From Dactylosporangium fulvum (GTDB lineage Bacteria; Actinomycetota; Actinomycetes; Mycobacteriales; Micromonosporaceae), in contig NZ_CP073720.1 in NCBI RefSeq assembly GCF_025137375.1, positions 4,922,501 to 4,986,500 of the forward strand: a stretch of DNA of 64,000 nt, given 5' to 3'. Numbering within the stretch: the stretch's first letter is position 1; each line of letters starts with the position of its first letter. Positions 33,452-42,011 of this stretch are shown here, one piece after another. The notes beneath the pieces are model-generated. The model was not told the DNA's origin and searched no databases. It saw only the letters and a program-made list of their open reading frames with translations. Position numbers and translations under genes: made by a program.

Positions 33452-35715
33452 GAACCGACCTGCTCGCGCTCACCCCCGACGCTCTCGCCGCGCTCACCAA
33501 CCGTGGCCTGGTCAAGCGGGCCACGAAGGAGGTCGAGGCGGCGCCGCCACCGGTCGACGTGGACGCCGACGGCACGATCCGCTGCACCTTTCCCGACGGG
33601 GCCACGCCGAGCCTGCCGACGGGCGGGCTCGACGCCGGCAAGTGCACCTGCGGCGCGATCGGCACCTGCCGGCACGTGCTCGGCCTCGTGCTCGCCTACC
33701 AACGGCAGGCGGCGACCCCGGCCGGCGCCGCGACCTCGGCCGGCGCCGCGACCCCGGCCGGCGCCGCGACCCCGGCCGGCGCCGCGACCCCGGCCGGCGC
33801 CGCGGCGTCCGGCGCGGCCGATCCGGTGCCGGGTCCGGCGCCGGGCCCCGTGTCGGGTCCGGTCGGCGCGGTCGGCATGGACGGCACGGAGGGCATGGAC
33901 GGCTTCGAGGCGGCCGGACCCGCTGCGGCCCTGTCGGCAGGGAAGACACCCGCACCGGCCGGACCCGCTGCGGCCTCGTCGCCAGGCGAGCCACCGGCAT
34001 CGGTCGGACCGGCGCTGCCTGCCGGGGACGTGCCGGAGGCGGCCGGGACAGCGGGCAGCGCGCCGGTCCTCGCCTGGTCGCCCGGCGACTTCACCGACGC
34101 CGACCTCGAGGCACGGATCGGCAGCCGGCTGCTCACCGCCGCCCGGCGGGCGGAGCGGGCCGGCTACGTCGCCCGGATCCACCGGCCGTCCGCCGTCGAG
34201 GGGGCGCCGCGGGTGGAGCTCGGCTCGGCCACGGTACGGTTCCTGGTCCCGCACGACCTCGGCTTCGTCCACACCGACGCGGTCGCCGGCACCCGTGACG
34301 ACGTGATCGCGCTCGCCGTGTGGGCGTTCCGGGCCGCGGACGAGGTCGCGCCCGGTGCGGCCGAGGCGCAGGTCGAGGTCGGCGGCCGGCCGGCGGAGGG
34401 CGGCGGCTCCGGGATGGAGCCGGTGCTCGCGCTGGCCGACGTGATCCTGCGGGACGGTGCCGTCCATGCGGGGCAGGGGCTCGGCGCCGCGACCGCCGAC
34501 GTGCGCCGCCGTCTGGACGCGGCCGGCCTTCGCTGGCCGCTGCTCGCCGTCGGCGACCTCGACGATCAGCTTGCCGCCTATCGTGACCGCAGCACGCGGT
34601 ACCGGCCGGAGACGACCGCCGACCTGCTCGCCGAGCTGCACGCCCGGCACCGTGCCGTCGTCAACCGGGGTGCCGGGCTGCGTTCGCGCGTGCTCGGCAC
34701 CGAGGAGGCGGCGGAGACCCCGCTGCGCCGCGCGCGCCTCGACGGCCTGGGCTGCCGTGTGCGGGCGGTCGGTGAGGAGCGGGTCGCCGAGTTCTACTTC
34801 GCGCACGGTGACAGCGCGACCGTGCTGGTGCTGCGCAGGGGATGGGCGGCCGACGAGCCGGGCGCGGTCCTCGCCCGCCGCCGGCTCGCCGGGACGACCG
34901 TCGCCGCGCTCGCGGCGGGCAATCTCGTCACCGAGTCCGCCGTCCGCAGCGCCAGCCGCGCCGTACGGCTGGCGACCGGACGGGTCGCGCAGACCACCGT
35001 CACGCCGTCCCGCGGCGCCTGGGACGACCTGCCCGACCGGCTTGTCGTGCGCGACCTGGACGCACTCGCCGCCGAGCTCGACGCCATGCCGCCGCGGATG
35101 GTCCGGCCGCGGGTCGAAGCCGAACTCGTGCGGGTGGTCGCCGTTTCGGCGGTCCGCGCGCTGCGGTACTCGCCCGGGCACCAGCGCCTCGACGCCGTGT
35201 TCGAGGACGCGGCCGGCACACCGGCGACGATCACCGCGACCTATTCGCGGGCGGCGCCCGGTGCCCTCGACGCGATCGCCCGGGCACTCGCCGGTGACCA
35301 CGGCGAGGTGCGGTTCGTCTCCGGCGTCGTGCACCGCACCGGCGGCGGCATCGTGGTCGAGCCGTTCGCGTTCGCCGTCGACGGGGTGCTCGTCGTGCCC
35401 GACCTCGCGCCGGCCGACGCGAACGCGGCGCTCGACGGCGGTGCGGCCCCCGAGCCGGATCCGATCGTCGCCGCGCTGGACGGCGCCAGGACGGTGCTCG
35501 CCGAGGTGCCGCACCGCGGGCTGGCGCACCTTCCCGCGACGTACGGTGGCCGGCTCCGCAACGCCGCCGAGGCACTCGACGCGGCGGGCCTGCGCCGGGC
35601 AGGTGAGGCGCTGACCGTGTTCGGGGCGCTGATCGGCCCCGACCCGGGCGAGCCGGCGGTCCGCGGCTGGGTCGACGCCTACCTGCGGATCGCCGTCGCC
35701 GCCGACCTCCGGTAG
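33448..35715 (+). CDS. SWIM zinc-finger protein (YehQ-like)
   Basis: The product is 755 residues. A SWIM finger lies at residues 66-76 (CTCGAIGTCRHVLG; Cys66, Cys68, Cys74, His76). It is followed by a low-complexity linker that includes five copies of a six-residue ATPAGA-type repeat, coded by an 18-bp tandem repeat, then Pro/Gly-rich stretches up to about residue 205. The remaining 550 residues are a large globular domain (SPGDFTDADLEARIGSRLL onward). SWIM domains bind DNA or protein partners. It ends the five-gene unit. Confidence 0.92.
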   Translation: MRTDLLALTPDALAALTNRGLVKRATKEVEAAPPPVDVDADGTIRCTFPDGATPSLPTGGLDAGKCTCGAIGTCRHVLGLVLAYQRQAATPAGAATSAGAATPAGAATPAGAATPAGAAASGAADPVPGPAPGPVSGPVGAVGMDGTEGMDGFEAAGPAAALSAGKTPAPAGPAAASSPGEPPASVGPALPAGDVPEAAGTAGSAPVLAWSPGDFTDADLEARIGSRLLTAARRAERAGYVARIHRPSAVEGAPRVELGSATVRFLVPHDLGFVHTDAVAGTRDDVIALAVWAFRAADEVAPGAAEAQVEVGGRPAEGGGSGMEPVLALADVILRDGAVHAGQGLGAATADVRRRLDAAGLRWPLLAVGDLDDQLAAYRDRSTRYRPETTADLLAELHARHRAVVNRGAGLRSRVLGTEEAAETPLRRARLDGLGCRVRAVGEERVAEFYFAHGDSATVLVLRRGWAADEPGAVLARRRLAGTTVAALAAGNLVTESAVRSASRAVRLATGRVAQTTVTPSRGAWDDLPDRLVVRDLDALAAELDAMPPRMVRPRVEAELVRVVAVSAVRALRYSPGHQRLDAVFEDAAGTPATITATYSRAAPGALDAIARALAGDHGEVRFVSGVVHRTGGGIVVEPFAFAVDGVLVVPDLAPADANAALDGGAAPEPDPIVAALDGARTVLAEVPHRGLAHLPATYGGRLRNAAEALDAAGLRRAGEALTVFGALIGPDPGEPAVRGWVDAYLRIAVAADLR
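33712..33801 (+). repeat. Tandem 18-bp repeat, five copies, inside the SWIM gene
   Basis: GCGACCCCGGCCGGCGCC is repeated five times without interruption (33712, 33730, 33748, 33766, 33784). The second copy differs by one base (Pro to Ser). The repeats code for the Ala/Thr/Pro linker just after the SWIM finger. Copy number is likely to vary between strains. Confidence 0.9.
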
Positions 35716-35799
35716 CCTCGCCGGAACACCCGCGCCCGCAGATGACCCGGCCGGACCGGCAGTCGCTCGACGGGGCACATTCCCCGGCGGCCGCTGGGA

Positions 35800-36441
35800 T
35801 CAGCCGGACACGTTGACGCCCGCGACACCGGGCAGCCGGCGCAGCGCCTCGGCGAGCTGCGGCAGCGAGGCCGTCGTCGGTGGCCGGGCCGTCACTTCGA
35901 TCACCTGCTCGTGCTCGGCGTACGTGACGCGCAGGACCTTGGCCCGGGGCAGCACCCGCAGCATCTCGTGCTCCACCTCGTCGAGCGAGACACCGTTTTT
36001 GAGCGCCACGCACAGCACCAGGTTTCGCCGGAGTTGCAGGAAGTGGCGTTCGGCCTGCTTGACCAGCCACAGCACGGCGACCGTGAGCGCGGTGACGGCC
36101 ACGGCAGCCTGCCACGCGCGCAGCCCGACGGCCAGACCGATGGAGGCGGTCACCCACAACGAGGCCGCCGTGGTCAGGCCCCGGACCGTGACGCCCTCCT
36201 TGAAGATCGCGCCGCCGCCGAGGAACCCGATGCCGGTGACCACCTGCGCGGCCACCCGCGTCGGGTCGGTGTGCGGCAGCCCGGCCCCGGCGAGCGTGAA
36301 GAGGGCCGCGCCGAGTGAGACGAGCATGTGGGTGCGCAGCCCGGCCGGCTGCGCACCGAGCTCCCGTTCCACGCCGACCACGGCGCCCAGCACGGCAGCG
36401 AGCAGAATCTGGCCGAATGCCACCAAGCCGTCCTCGACCAC
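35800..36441 (-). CDS. MgtC/SapB-family membrane protein
   Basis: The product is 213 residues. The N-terminal 130 residues hold five hydrophobic helices with the family signature: VVGVERELGAQPAGLRTHMLVSLGAALFTL, then GIGFLGGGAIFKEG and VRGLTTAASLWVTASIGLAVG. A C-terminal ACT-like cytoplasmic domain follows (VLRVTYAEHEQVIEVTARP). In pathogens MgtC helps survival at low magnesium and modulates the F-ATPase; in soil bacteria the role is less clear. It is divergent from the lipoprotein gene at 36588. Confidence 0.92.
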   Translation of the reverse strand: MVEDGLVAFGQILLAAVLGAVVGVERELGAQPAGLRTHMLVSLGAALFTLAGAGLPHTDPTRVAAQVVTGIGFLGGGAIFKEGVTVRGLTTAASLWVTASIGLAVGLRAWQAAVAVTALTVAVLWLVKQAERHFLQLRRNLVLCVALKNGVSLDEVEHEMLRVLPRAKVLRVTYAEHEQVIEVTARPPTTASLPQLAEALRRLPGVAGVNVSG

Positions 36442-36587
36442 GTCGGCCCCCTCGCGATCCCCGGCAGTGCTACCCGGTCGGACATCCGCGACACCTGCCC
36501 GGCACCGGTTACGCCGATCCCCTCATGTGACGGCATCTGCCGGCCGCGCACCCGTCATCGTGTCCTCGGAACGACGAAGGAGCGTGC

Positions 36588-37589
36588 ATGAGGTGGTCTG
36601 TTCTGGTCGTCGGCGTCGCAGTGGCGCTGGCGGCCGCTGGTTGTGGCGACGGCGGCGGTGCCGGCAGCGGTGACCAGCGCGAGCCGTCACCGCAGGCCTC
36701 GGCCGGGTTCCGGCTGACCGCCGACGAGCTCTGGGACCGGTACCCCGCCGGCGCGGCCTGGCAGACCACGGGCCTGCTCTCCGGGACCATCGCCACCATC
36801 CGGGTCACCACCGGCAGCGAGATCCCTGCCTGCGGCAAGCAGAAGGTGCCGACGCCGGCGAGCGCCGGTGGTCACCTCGAGTCGGGCATGACCGACAAGT
36901 ACCTGCGCACGTCCTCCTTCGGTGTGGTGCTCCCGGACACCGCCGCGGCCGAGGCGTTCCTCGCCCAGCTGAAGACGACCGCCACGGCGTGCGAGTCGGT
37001 GACCGCGGCGACCCGGACCGCCGCGGCGGGCGGTACCGATGCCCAGCGGGCGGGACGGACGCGGTGGGGCGGCTTCGACGTCGAGTTTCCCTACACGGGC
37101 GGGCGCGGCGCGCTCGGCTTCCGCCAGCGCGGCAACGTCGTGGTCGCCGTCTTCGTGTCGACCAGCGAGACCAGTGGCCACGCGGCCGAGATGACCTTCG
37201 ACACGCTCGACACGAACCTCGGCATGCTCCTCGACCGGATCGACGGCACCGCCGTCCCGCGCAAGGTGCCGGTCGGTCAGGTCGACGCCGACGCGGTCTG
37301 CGGAATGGTCGGGAAGGACACGCTGGCCACGCTGGCCGGCGGGCGGATCGACCAGCGGGTGATCACCACGGACGTCGGCGTCGGCTGTACGCACACCAGC
37401 GCGAGCGGCACCAAGGTCCGCATCACCCGGCTGCAGACGGCGGCTCCGAAGACGGGCGTGTTCACCACGGACGACGGGGTCGGCGTGAGCAAGGGCGGGA
37501 CGGTGGTGGCCCTGACGGTGACGCCGAAGGCCGCACTCACCGCCGAGCAGTGGACCAAGGTGGGCGAGGAGATCTCCGGGAAGCTGTGA
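36588..37589 (+). CDS. Hypothetical lipoprotein
   Basis: The product is 333 residues with an AAGGAG site before its ATG. The signal MRWSVLVVGVAVALAAAGC ends in a lipobox with the Cys at 19, so it is anchored outside the membrane. Two related segments (residues 40-190 and 210-330) each have a few Cys (EIPACGKQK, TACESV; DAVCGMVG, GVGCTHT) that could form disulfides. This two-half plan resembles the DUF3558 or PknH-sensor-like lipoproteins of actinomycetes, but I cannot confirm it. A hairpin follows at 37649-37686. Confidence 0.78.
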   Translation: MRWSVLVVGVAVALAAAGCGDGGGAGSGDQREPSPQASAGFRLTADELWDRYPAGAAWQTTGLLSGTIATIRVTTGSEIPACGKQKVPTPASAGGHLESGMTDKYLRTSSFGVVLPDTAAAEAFLAQLKTTATACESVTAATRTAAAGGTDAQRAGRTRWGGFDVEFPYTGGRGALGFRQRGNVVVAVFVSTSETSGHAAEMTFDTLDTNLGMLLDRIDGTAVPRKVPVGQVDADAVCGMVGKDTLATLAGGRIDQRVITTDVGVGCTHTSASGTKVRITRLQTAAPKTGVFTTDDGVGVSKGGTVVALTVTPKAALTAEQWTKVGEEISGKL

Positions 37590-37648
37590 CCGCCGAGCCC
37601 GGATGACCGTCGAGGCCCTGCCCGGGCGGCTTTCGGTGCCGGACCTGT

Positions 37649-37686
37649 CGGGCGGCGGGAGCAACCGAACGGATCTCCGCCGCCCG
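37649..37686 (+). terminator. Hairpin after the lipoprotein gene
   Basis: CGGGCGGCGG pairs with CCGCCGCCCG across an 18-nt spacer, 60 bp after the stop. It is a probable terminator. Confidence 0.5.
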
Positions 37687-37767
37687 GCACCGCCGTCGTT
37701 ATGCTCGCCGCATCAACAGGACCTACCCGAGGCCCGGTGACCGGCCGGCCCTCATCACGGCACCCCG

Positions 37768-38835
37768 ATGACGTCGGGCACGTCCCCGGCCATCCGCCGG
37801 CTCTGCCTCGCGGTCGACGTGCAGCGGTACAGCGCCCTCGACAACGCCGGACAGCTGCGGGCGCAGGCGGTGCTCAAACGCCTGCTCGACCAGGCGCTCG
37901 ATGCGGCCGGGCTGCGCCGGTCCAGGGTGGAACGCCAGGACCGCGGCGACGGCCAGCTCGTCCTGCTGCCGGCGGCGATCGACGAGGGCGCCGCGATCGG
38001 CGCCGTCGTGCGGCGGCTGACGGACGGCCTGGCCGAGGCGAACCGCGCCGGCGGCGACCGGCTGCGTCTCCGGCTGGCGTTGGCCCAGGGCGTGACCCAC
38101 CGTGCGGCCACCGGCTTCGTCGGCAAGGCCGTCGTCGACGCGTGCCGCCTGGTCAACGCGTCCGAGCTGCGCGCCGCGCTGGAGTCCGACGCCGGCCGGG
38201 ACCTCGTCGTCGCGGTCACCGACGACCTGTTCCAGGACGTCGTCGTGCACGGCTACGCGGGGCTATCCGGCGCCGGCTTCCGGCGCGTGCACATCGACCT
38301 GCTCGAGAAGGCGTACTCCTCGTCGGCGTGGCTGTCCCTGCCGGACGCCGGCCCGCCCGCACCTTCCGCCCGGCCGCGGCGACGGCGCGTCCGGCTGCTG
38401 GCGGCGGCAGCCGCGCTCGTGGCCGTCGTCGGTGCCGGGCTGGTTTTCCTGAACCGGACTCCGGTGACCCCGCCGGAGTCGCCGTTCGCGTTCGCCGACC
38501 ACGGTCCGGTCGGCTCCTGCGAGATCATCACCGGCACCGGCCTGGTGCCCGAGGGTTTCGAGTTGCGGTTGTACGCCAGGGGCGGTGACCTCTACTACGT
38601 CACGGCGCTGGCGGCCGAGGCCGACCGTGACCGCCGCACGTGGACGATGCGCCAGGTCGCGTTCGGCGACGGCCGGGCGGGCGAGCAGGTGACCGTCTAC
38701 GCGGCGCTGCTCACCGAGGCCGAGAGCGCGCGGATCACGCGCGACTACGAGACGACCTGGGCGTCGCCGCAGTTGCCGGAGCGGGTCGTCGCGATCCACG
38801 TCTTCACCCGCTCGGGCGTCCGCAACACCTGCTGA
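37768..38835 (+). CDS. Cyclase-like (class III) domain membrane protein
   Basis: The product is 355 residues. Residues 10-190 resemble a nucleotide-cyclase homology domain: LCLAVDVQRYSALDNAGQ at the start, with the metal-type Asp in AVDVQRYS, then RQDRGDGQLVLLP and LRLALAQGVTH. The substrate-specifying residues of true cyclases are not clear, so the domain may be inactive and act as a sensor or effector. A single membrane helix (RLLAAAAALVAVVGAGLVF, about 210-230) leads to a C-terminal outside domain of about 120 residues with two Cys. No partner gene is adjacent. Confidence 0.65.
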   Translation: MTSGTSPAIRRLCLAVDVQRYSALDNAGQLRAQAVLKRLLDQALDAAGLRRSRVERQDRGDGQLVLLPAAIDEGAAIGAVVRRLTDGLAEANRAGGDRLRLRLALAQGVTHRAATGFVGKAVVDACRLVNASELRAALESDAGRDLVVAVTDDLFQDVVVHGYAGLSGAGFRRVHIDLLEKAYSSSAWLSLPDAGPPAPSARPRRRRVRLLAAAAALVAVVGAGLVFLNRTPVTPPESPFAFADHGPVGSCEIITGTGLVPEGFELRLYARGGDLYYVTALAAEADRDRRTWTMRQVAFGDGRAGEQVTVYAALLTEAESARITRDYETTWASPQLPERVVAIHVFTRSGVRNTC

Positions 38836-38901
38836 ACAACTCGCCGCGACACCGCCGACTCGTTGCTGTCCGGTGTGATGCCGTTCCACACGGCCCCGGC
38901 G

Positions 38902-39738
38902 TCACAGCTCCTGGCCGGCGATGACCGACAGCAGTCGCAGCTTCTCGTGGCTCTCGCTGCCCGGGGTGGCGGTGAAGACCTGCAGCGACTGGGAGTGGTC
39001 GGGATCCAGCAGGACCTGGCAGTGTAGTTCGAGCAGCCCGACCTGCGGATGCTGGATGCGCTTCGGTGCGCAGTACGGGCCCGGGACCGGATGCGCGCGC
39101 CACAGGTCGGCGAACTCGGGGCTGCGGGCGAGGAGGGCCTCGACGATGTCCCCGGCCCGGGAGTCCTTGCCGTCGCGGGTGTAGGCACGGTGCAGGTCCG
39201 ACGCGAAGAGCCGGCTGTGCGCCGGATGGTCGTCCTCGACGTAGTGGCGCCGGGCATCGGGGTCGGTGAACCAGCGGTAGTGCAGGCTGCGGGCGAGGCC
39301 GGTGTGGCCGGTCTCGTCGCCCAGCAGGGCGCCGGCGAGCCGGGTCTGCCGCAGCGTCTCGCCGAGGTCGCTCACCACCTGGGCGGCGGCCTCGCCGAGG
39401 CCGTCGAAGATGCGCATCATGCCGGGGTTGATGTGGTCGTTGCGCCGCACCCGTTGCGGGGTGGGGTAGCCGCCGAGCCGGAACAGATGGTCCCGCTCCT
39501 CCAGGGAGAGCCGCAGGCCGCGGGCGATCGCGGCGAGCATCTGCTCGGACGGGTGCGGCCCGCGCTGCTGCTCGATCCGGCTGTAGTAGTCGGTGGACAT
39601 GTCGCTGAGCGCCGCCACCTCCTCGCGGCGCAGCCCACCGGTGCGCCGCCGCCGCTGGCCACGAGGCAGGCCGACATCCTCCGGTTGCAGCGCCTCACGC
39701 CGGGTCCGGAGGAACTCCGCGAGTCGCGCGCGGTCCAT
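38902..39738 (-). CDS. XRE-family regulator with MmyB-like ligand-binding domain
   Basis: The product is 278 residues from the ATG at 39738, with GGAGAGGTG just upstream. The N-terminal HTH_31 domain holds GLRREEVAALSDMSTDYYSRIEQQRGPHPS, and the C-terminal 170 residues are the MmyB-like domain (WFTDPDARRHYVEDDHPAHSRLFASDLH), which is thought to bind fatty acids or similar ligands. It diverges from the aldehyde dehydrogenase gene across 133 bp, so it probably controls that gene, as in many similar actinobacterial pairs. Confidence 0.93.
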   Translation of the reverse strand: MDRARLAEFLRTRREALQPEDVGLPRGQRRRRTGGLRREEVAALSDMSTDYYSRIEQQRGPHPSEQMLAAIARGLRLSLEERDHLFRLGGYPTPQRVRRNDHINPGMMRIFDGLGEAAAQVVSDLGETLRQTRLAGALLGDETGHTGLARSLHYRWFTDPDARRHYVEDDHPAHSRLFASDLHRAYTRDGKDSRAGDIVEALLARSPEFADLWRAHPVPGPYCAPKRIQHPQVGLLELHCQVLLDPDHSQSLQVFTATPGSESHEKLRLLSVIAGQEL

Positions 39739-39871
39739 GGTCACCTCTCCTGCAACAACGCTCTGGCCGGCCGTGTTTCCGCCGGGCGCCAAGCGTCGCA
39801 GCGGATGCCCGGAACAGCCAGGGATCGTCAGGCCCTGGCTGCGCCGATCCCGCCGGCCGAGAGTCGGACCC

Positions 39872-41299
39872 ATGACCGAACATGCACACAGCGCGGCCGG
39901 CCACTGGATCGACGGCAAGGTCGTTCCCGCCGGTACCGCCGAAACCATCACCGTCCTGAACCCGGCGGACGGGGGAGTCGTCGCCGAGGTGCCCGCCGGT
40001 ACCCCCGCCGACGTGGACCGCGCGGTCGCCGCTGCCCGCGCCGCCCTCCCGGGCTGGGCCGCGACCGTTCCGGCCGAGCGTGCCGCCGTCGTCCGGCGGA
40101 TCGGCGACGGCCTGCGGGCCCGGACCGAGGAGATCGCCGCCGCCGTCACGGCCGAGATGGGCGCCCCGCTCACCTTGTCCCGCACCGCCCAGGTCGGCTT
40201 CCCGATCGCGGTCGTGGAGTCCTTCGCCGGGCTCGCGACGGAGTACGACTGGACCGAGGAGGTCGGAAACTCACTGATCGTGCGGGAGCCGATCGGCGTG
40301 GTGGGCGCGATCACGCCGTGGAACTTCCCGCTGCAGCAGATCGTGTCGAAGCTGGCGCCCGCGCTGATCGCGGGGAACACCATGGTGTTCAAACCGTCGG
40401 AGGTCGCGCCGCTGACCGCACGGATCCTCGCGGAGGTGACCGCCGAGGCGGGCCTGCCGGCCGGGGTCTTCAACGTCGTCTACGGCACGGGAGAGGTCGT
40501 CGGCGAGGCCATCGCCGCGCACCCGGACATCGACATGATCTCGTTCACCGGCTCCACCCGGGCCGGCCGGCGGATCGCCGCGGTCGCCGCCGCAACCGTC
40601 AAGCGGGTCGCGCTCGAGCTCGGGGGTAAGGGCGCCAACCTGATCCTCGACGACGCCGACCTGCCCACCGCGGTCGAGACCGGGCTGCGGATGGTGTTCA
40701 TCAACGGCGGCCAGGTCTGCGGTGCCTGGCCACGCATGCTCGTGCCGGCGGCGCGCCAGGAGGAGGTCGTACAGCTGGCGCTCGCCGCCGCCGCGCAGTA
40801 CACCGTCGGCGACCCGGGCGACGAGGCCACCCGGATCGGCCCGATGGCCTCCGAGGCCCACCGCGAGAAGGTCAACGGCTACATCGAGCGCGGCATCGCC
40901 GACGGCGCGACGCTGGTCCTCGGTGGTCCCGGGCGGCCGGAGGGACTGGAGAAGGGTGCGTACGTCCGGCCGACGATCTTCGCCGACGTCGACCCGGACT
41001 CCGTCATCGCCCAGGAGGAGATCTTCGGCCCGGTGCTGACGATCATTCCGTACGCCGACGAGGACGAAGCCGTCGAGATCGCCAACAGCACGATGTACGG
41101 CCTCACCAGCGGTGTGTTCGGCGAGCCCGAGCACGCGCTCGCGGTGGCGAAGCGGCTGCGTGCCGGCCAGGTCGACGTCAACGGCGGCCATTGGAACCCG
41201 CTCGCCCCGTTCGGCGGCTACAAGCAGTCCGGCAACGGTCGCGAGTTCGGCCGCCACGGTCTCGAGGAGTTCCTGGAGACCAAGGCCATCCAGCGCTGA
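39872..41299 (+). CDS. NAD(P)-dependent aldehyde dehydrogenase
   Basis: The product is 475 residues. The oxyanion Asn lies in TPWNFPLQQ, the nucleotide-binding SFTGSTRAG and general-base Glu LELGGKGAN are intact, and the catalytic Cys283 is in NGGQVCGAW. The C-terminal EEIFGPVLTIIPY and GGYKQSGNGREFG segments are typical. It oxidises an unknown aldehyde to the acid in the cytoplasm. The divergent XRE/MmyB regulator is the likely controller. Confidence 0.95.
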   Translation: MTEHAHSAAGHWIDGKVVPAGTAETITVLNPADGGVVAEVPAGTPADVDRAVAAARAALPGWAATVPAERAAVVRRIGDGLRARTEEIAAAVTAEMGAPLTLSRTAQVGFPIAVVESFAGLATEYDWTEEVGNSLIVREPIGVVGAITPWNFPLQQIVSKLAPALIAGNTMVFKPSEVAPLTARILAEVTAEAGLPAGVFNVVYGTGEVVGEAIAAHPDIDMISFTGSTRAGRRIAAVAAATVKRVALELGGKGANLILDDADLPTAVETGLRMVFINGGQVCGAWPRMLVPAARQEEVVQLALAAAAQYTVGDPGDEATRIGPMASEAHREKVNGYIERGIADGATLVLGGPGRPEGLEKGAYVRPTIFADVDPDSVIAQEEIFGPVLTIIPYADEDEAVEIANSTMYGLTSGVFGEPEHALAVAKRLRAGQVDVNGGHWNPLAPFGGYKQSGNGREFGRHGLEEFLETKAIQR

Positions 41300-41385
41300 G
41301 CGACGTGACGGGCGGCGTTCAGGCGGCAGACCCGGCGGCCAGGAGGGTCGCGAGGCGCTCCGCGGAGTCCGGCCGCTACGCTGTC

Positions 41386-41460
41386 GGTGGCATCGTGGAT
41401 CGGTGCCACCGGCGGTGGGGCCCGCCGACCCCCTGTCCGGGGTGAACTGCGACGACGCCA
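41386..41460 (+). ncRNA. Structured leader of crcB genes, candidate fluoride riboswitch
   Basis: Upstream of the two crcB genes there are two hairpins: GGTGGCA with TGCCACC (41386-41410), and a 5-bp ACCCC/GGGGT stem at 41428-41443. Between and after them GGCGGTGGGGCCCGCC and GACGACGCCAAC resemble the 5' and 3' conserved pieces of the fluoride riboswitch (GGnGATGGnnnCGCC and GATGACGCCTAC as I remember them). The pseudoknot pairing is imperfect and the conserved GATGG is changed to GGTGG, so the call is tentative. Gene context is its strongest support. Confidence 0.35.
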
Positions 41461-41510
41461 ACGGTCCCTGCCAGTGAGCTGTTGTGTGCCCTGGTAGGGG
41501 AGGGACCGGT

Positions 41511-42011
41511 GTGAGCGAGCGCAATCCAGCCGCGGTGGATCCGGATGTCGATCTGCACGTGCCCGCGGACCGGGCGGAGCTGCGGCCGAGTCCGGTGCCG
41601 GTGCTGGCGGCCATCTCCGCGGGCGGGGTGTGCGGGGCGCTGGCCCGCCACGGGTTGTCGACGGCCTGGCCGCATCCGGCGGGCGGATTCCCGTGGTCGA
41701 CCTTCGTGGTCAACGTGTCGGGGTGCCTGCTCATCGGTGTGCTCATGGTGGTGGTGACCGAGGTGGTCCCCGGCCGGCGGCTGCTGCGTCCGTTCCTGGG
41801 TGTCGGGGTGCTGGGCGGCTACACCACGTTTTCCACCTATGCGGTCGACATCCACCGGACCGCGGAGGCAGGGTCGCCGTGGGTGGCGCTGGCCTACCTG
41901 GGCGCGACCGTGGTCGGTGCGCTGCTGGCGGTGTGGGCCGGGGCGACGGCGACCGCCCGTGTGGTGGGACGGTGGCGCGGACAGGCCGGCAGGAAGGCTG
42001 GTGCGTGGTGA
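41511..42011 (+). CDS. crcB: CrcB/Fluc fluoride ion channel subunit 1
   Basis: The product is 166 residues from a GTG with a GGGGAGGG site. After a 30-residue polar start, four membrane helices carry the family motifs: GGVCGALARHGLST, FPWSTFVVNVSGCLLIG, and GVLGGYTTFSTYAVD with the Phe-box residues that line the fluoride path. Fluc channels export fluoride. The stop overlaps the start of the second crcB gene, so they are co-translated and probably form a mixed antiparallel dimer. Confidence 0.93.
   Translation: MSERNPAAVDPDVDLHVPADRAELRPSPVPVLAAISAGGVCGALARHGLSTAWPHPAGGFPWSTFVVNVSGCLLIGVLMVVVTEVVPGRRLLRPFLGVGVLGGYTTFSTYAVDIHRTAEAGSPWVALAYLGATVVGALLAVWAGATATARVVGRWRGQAGRKAGAW

Noticed and set aside
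33712..33801. CRISPR-like array
   Set aside because: The units are contiguous and in frame with no spacers. This is a coding tandem repeat.
25816..35715. Classification of the five-gene block as a known VMAP-type ternary conflict system
   Set aside because: No VMAP, caspase-like, trypsin-like or death-domain effector gene was seen. Only MoxR and VWA are shared with such systems.
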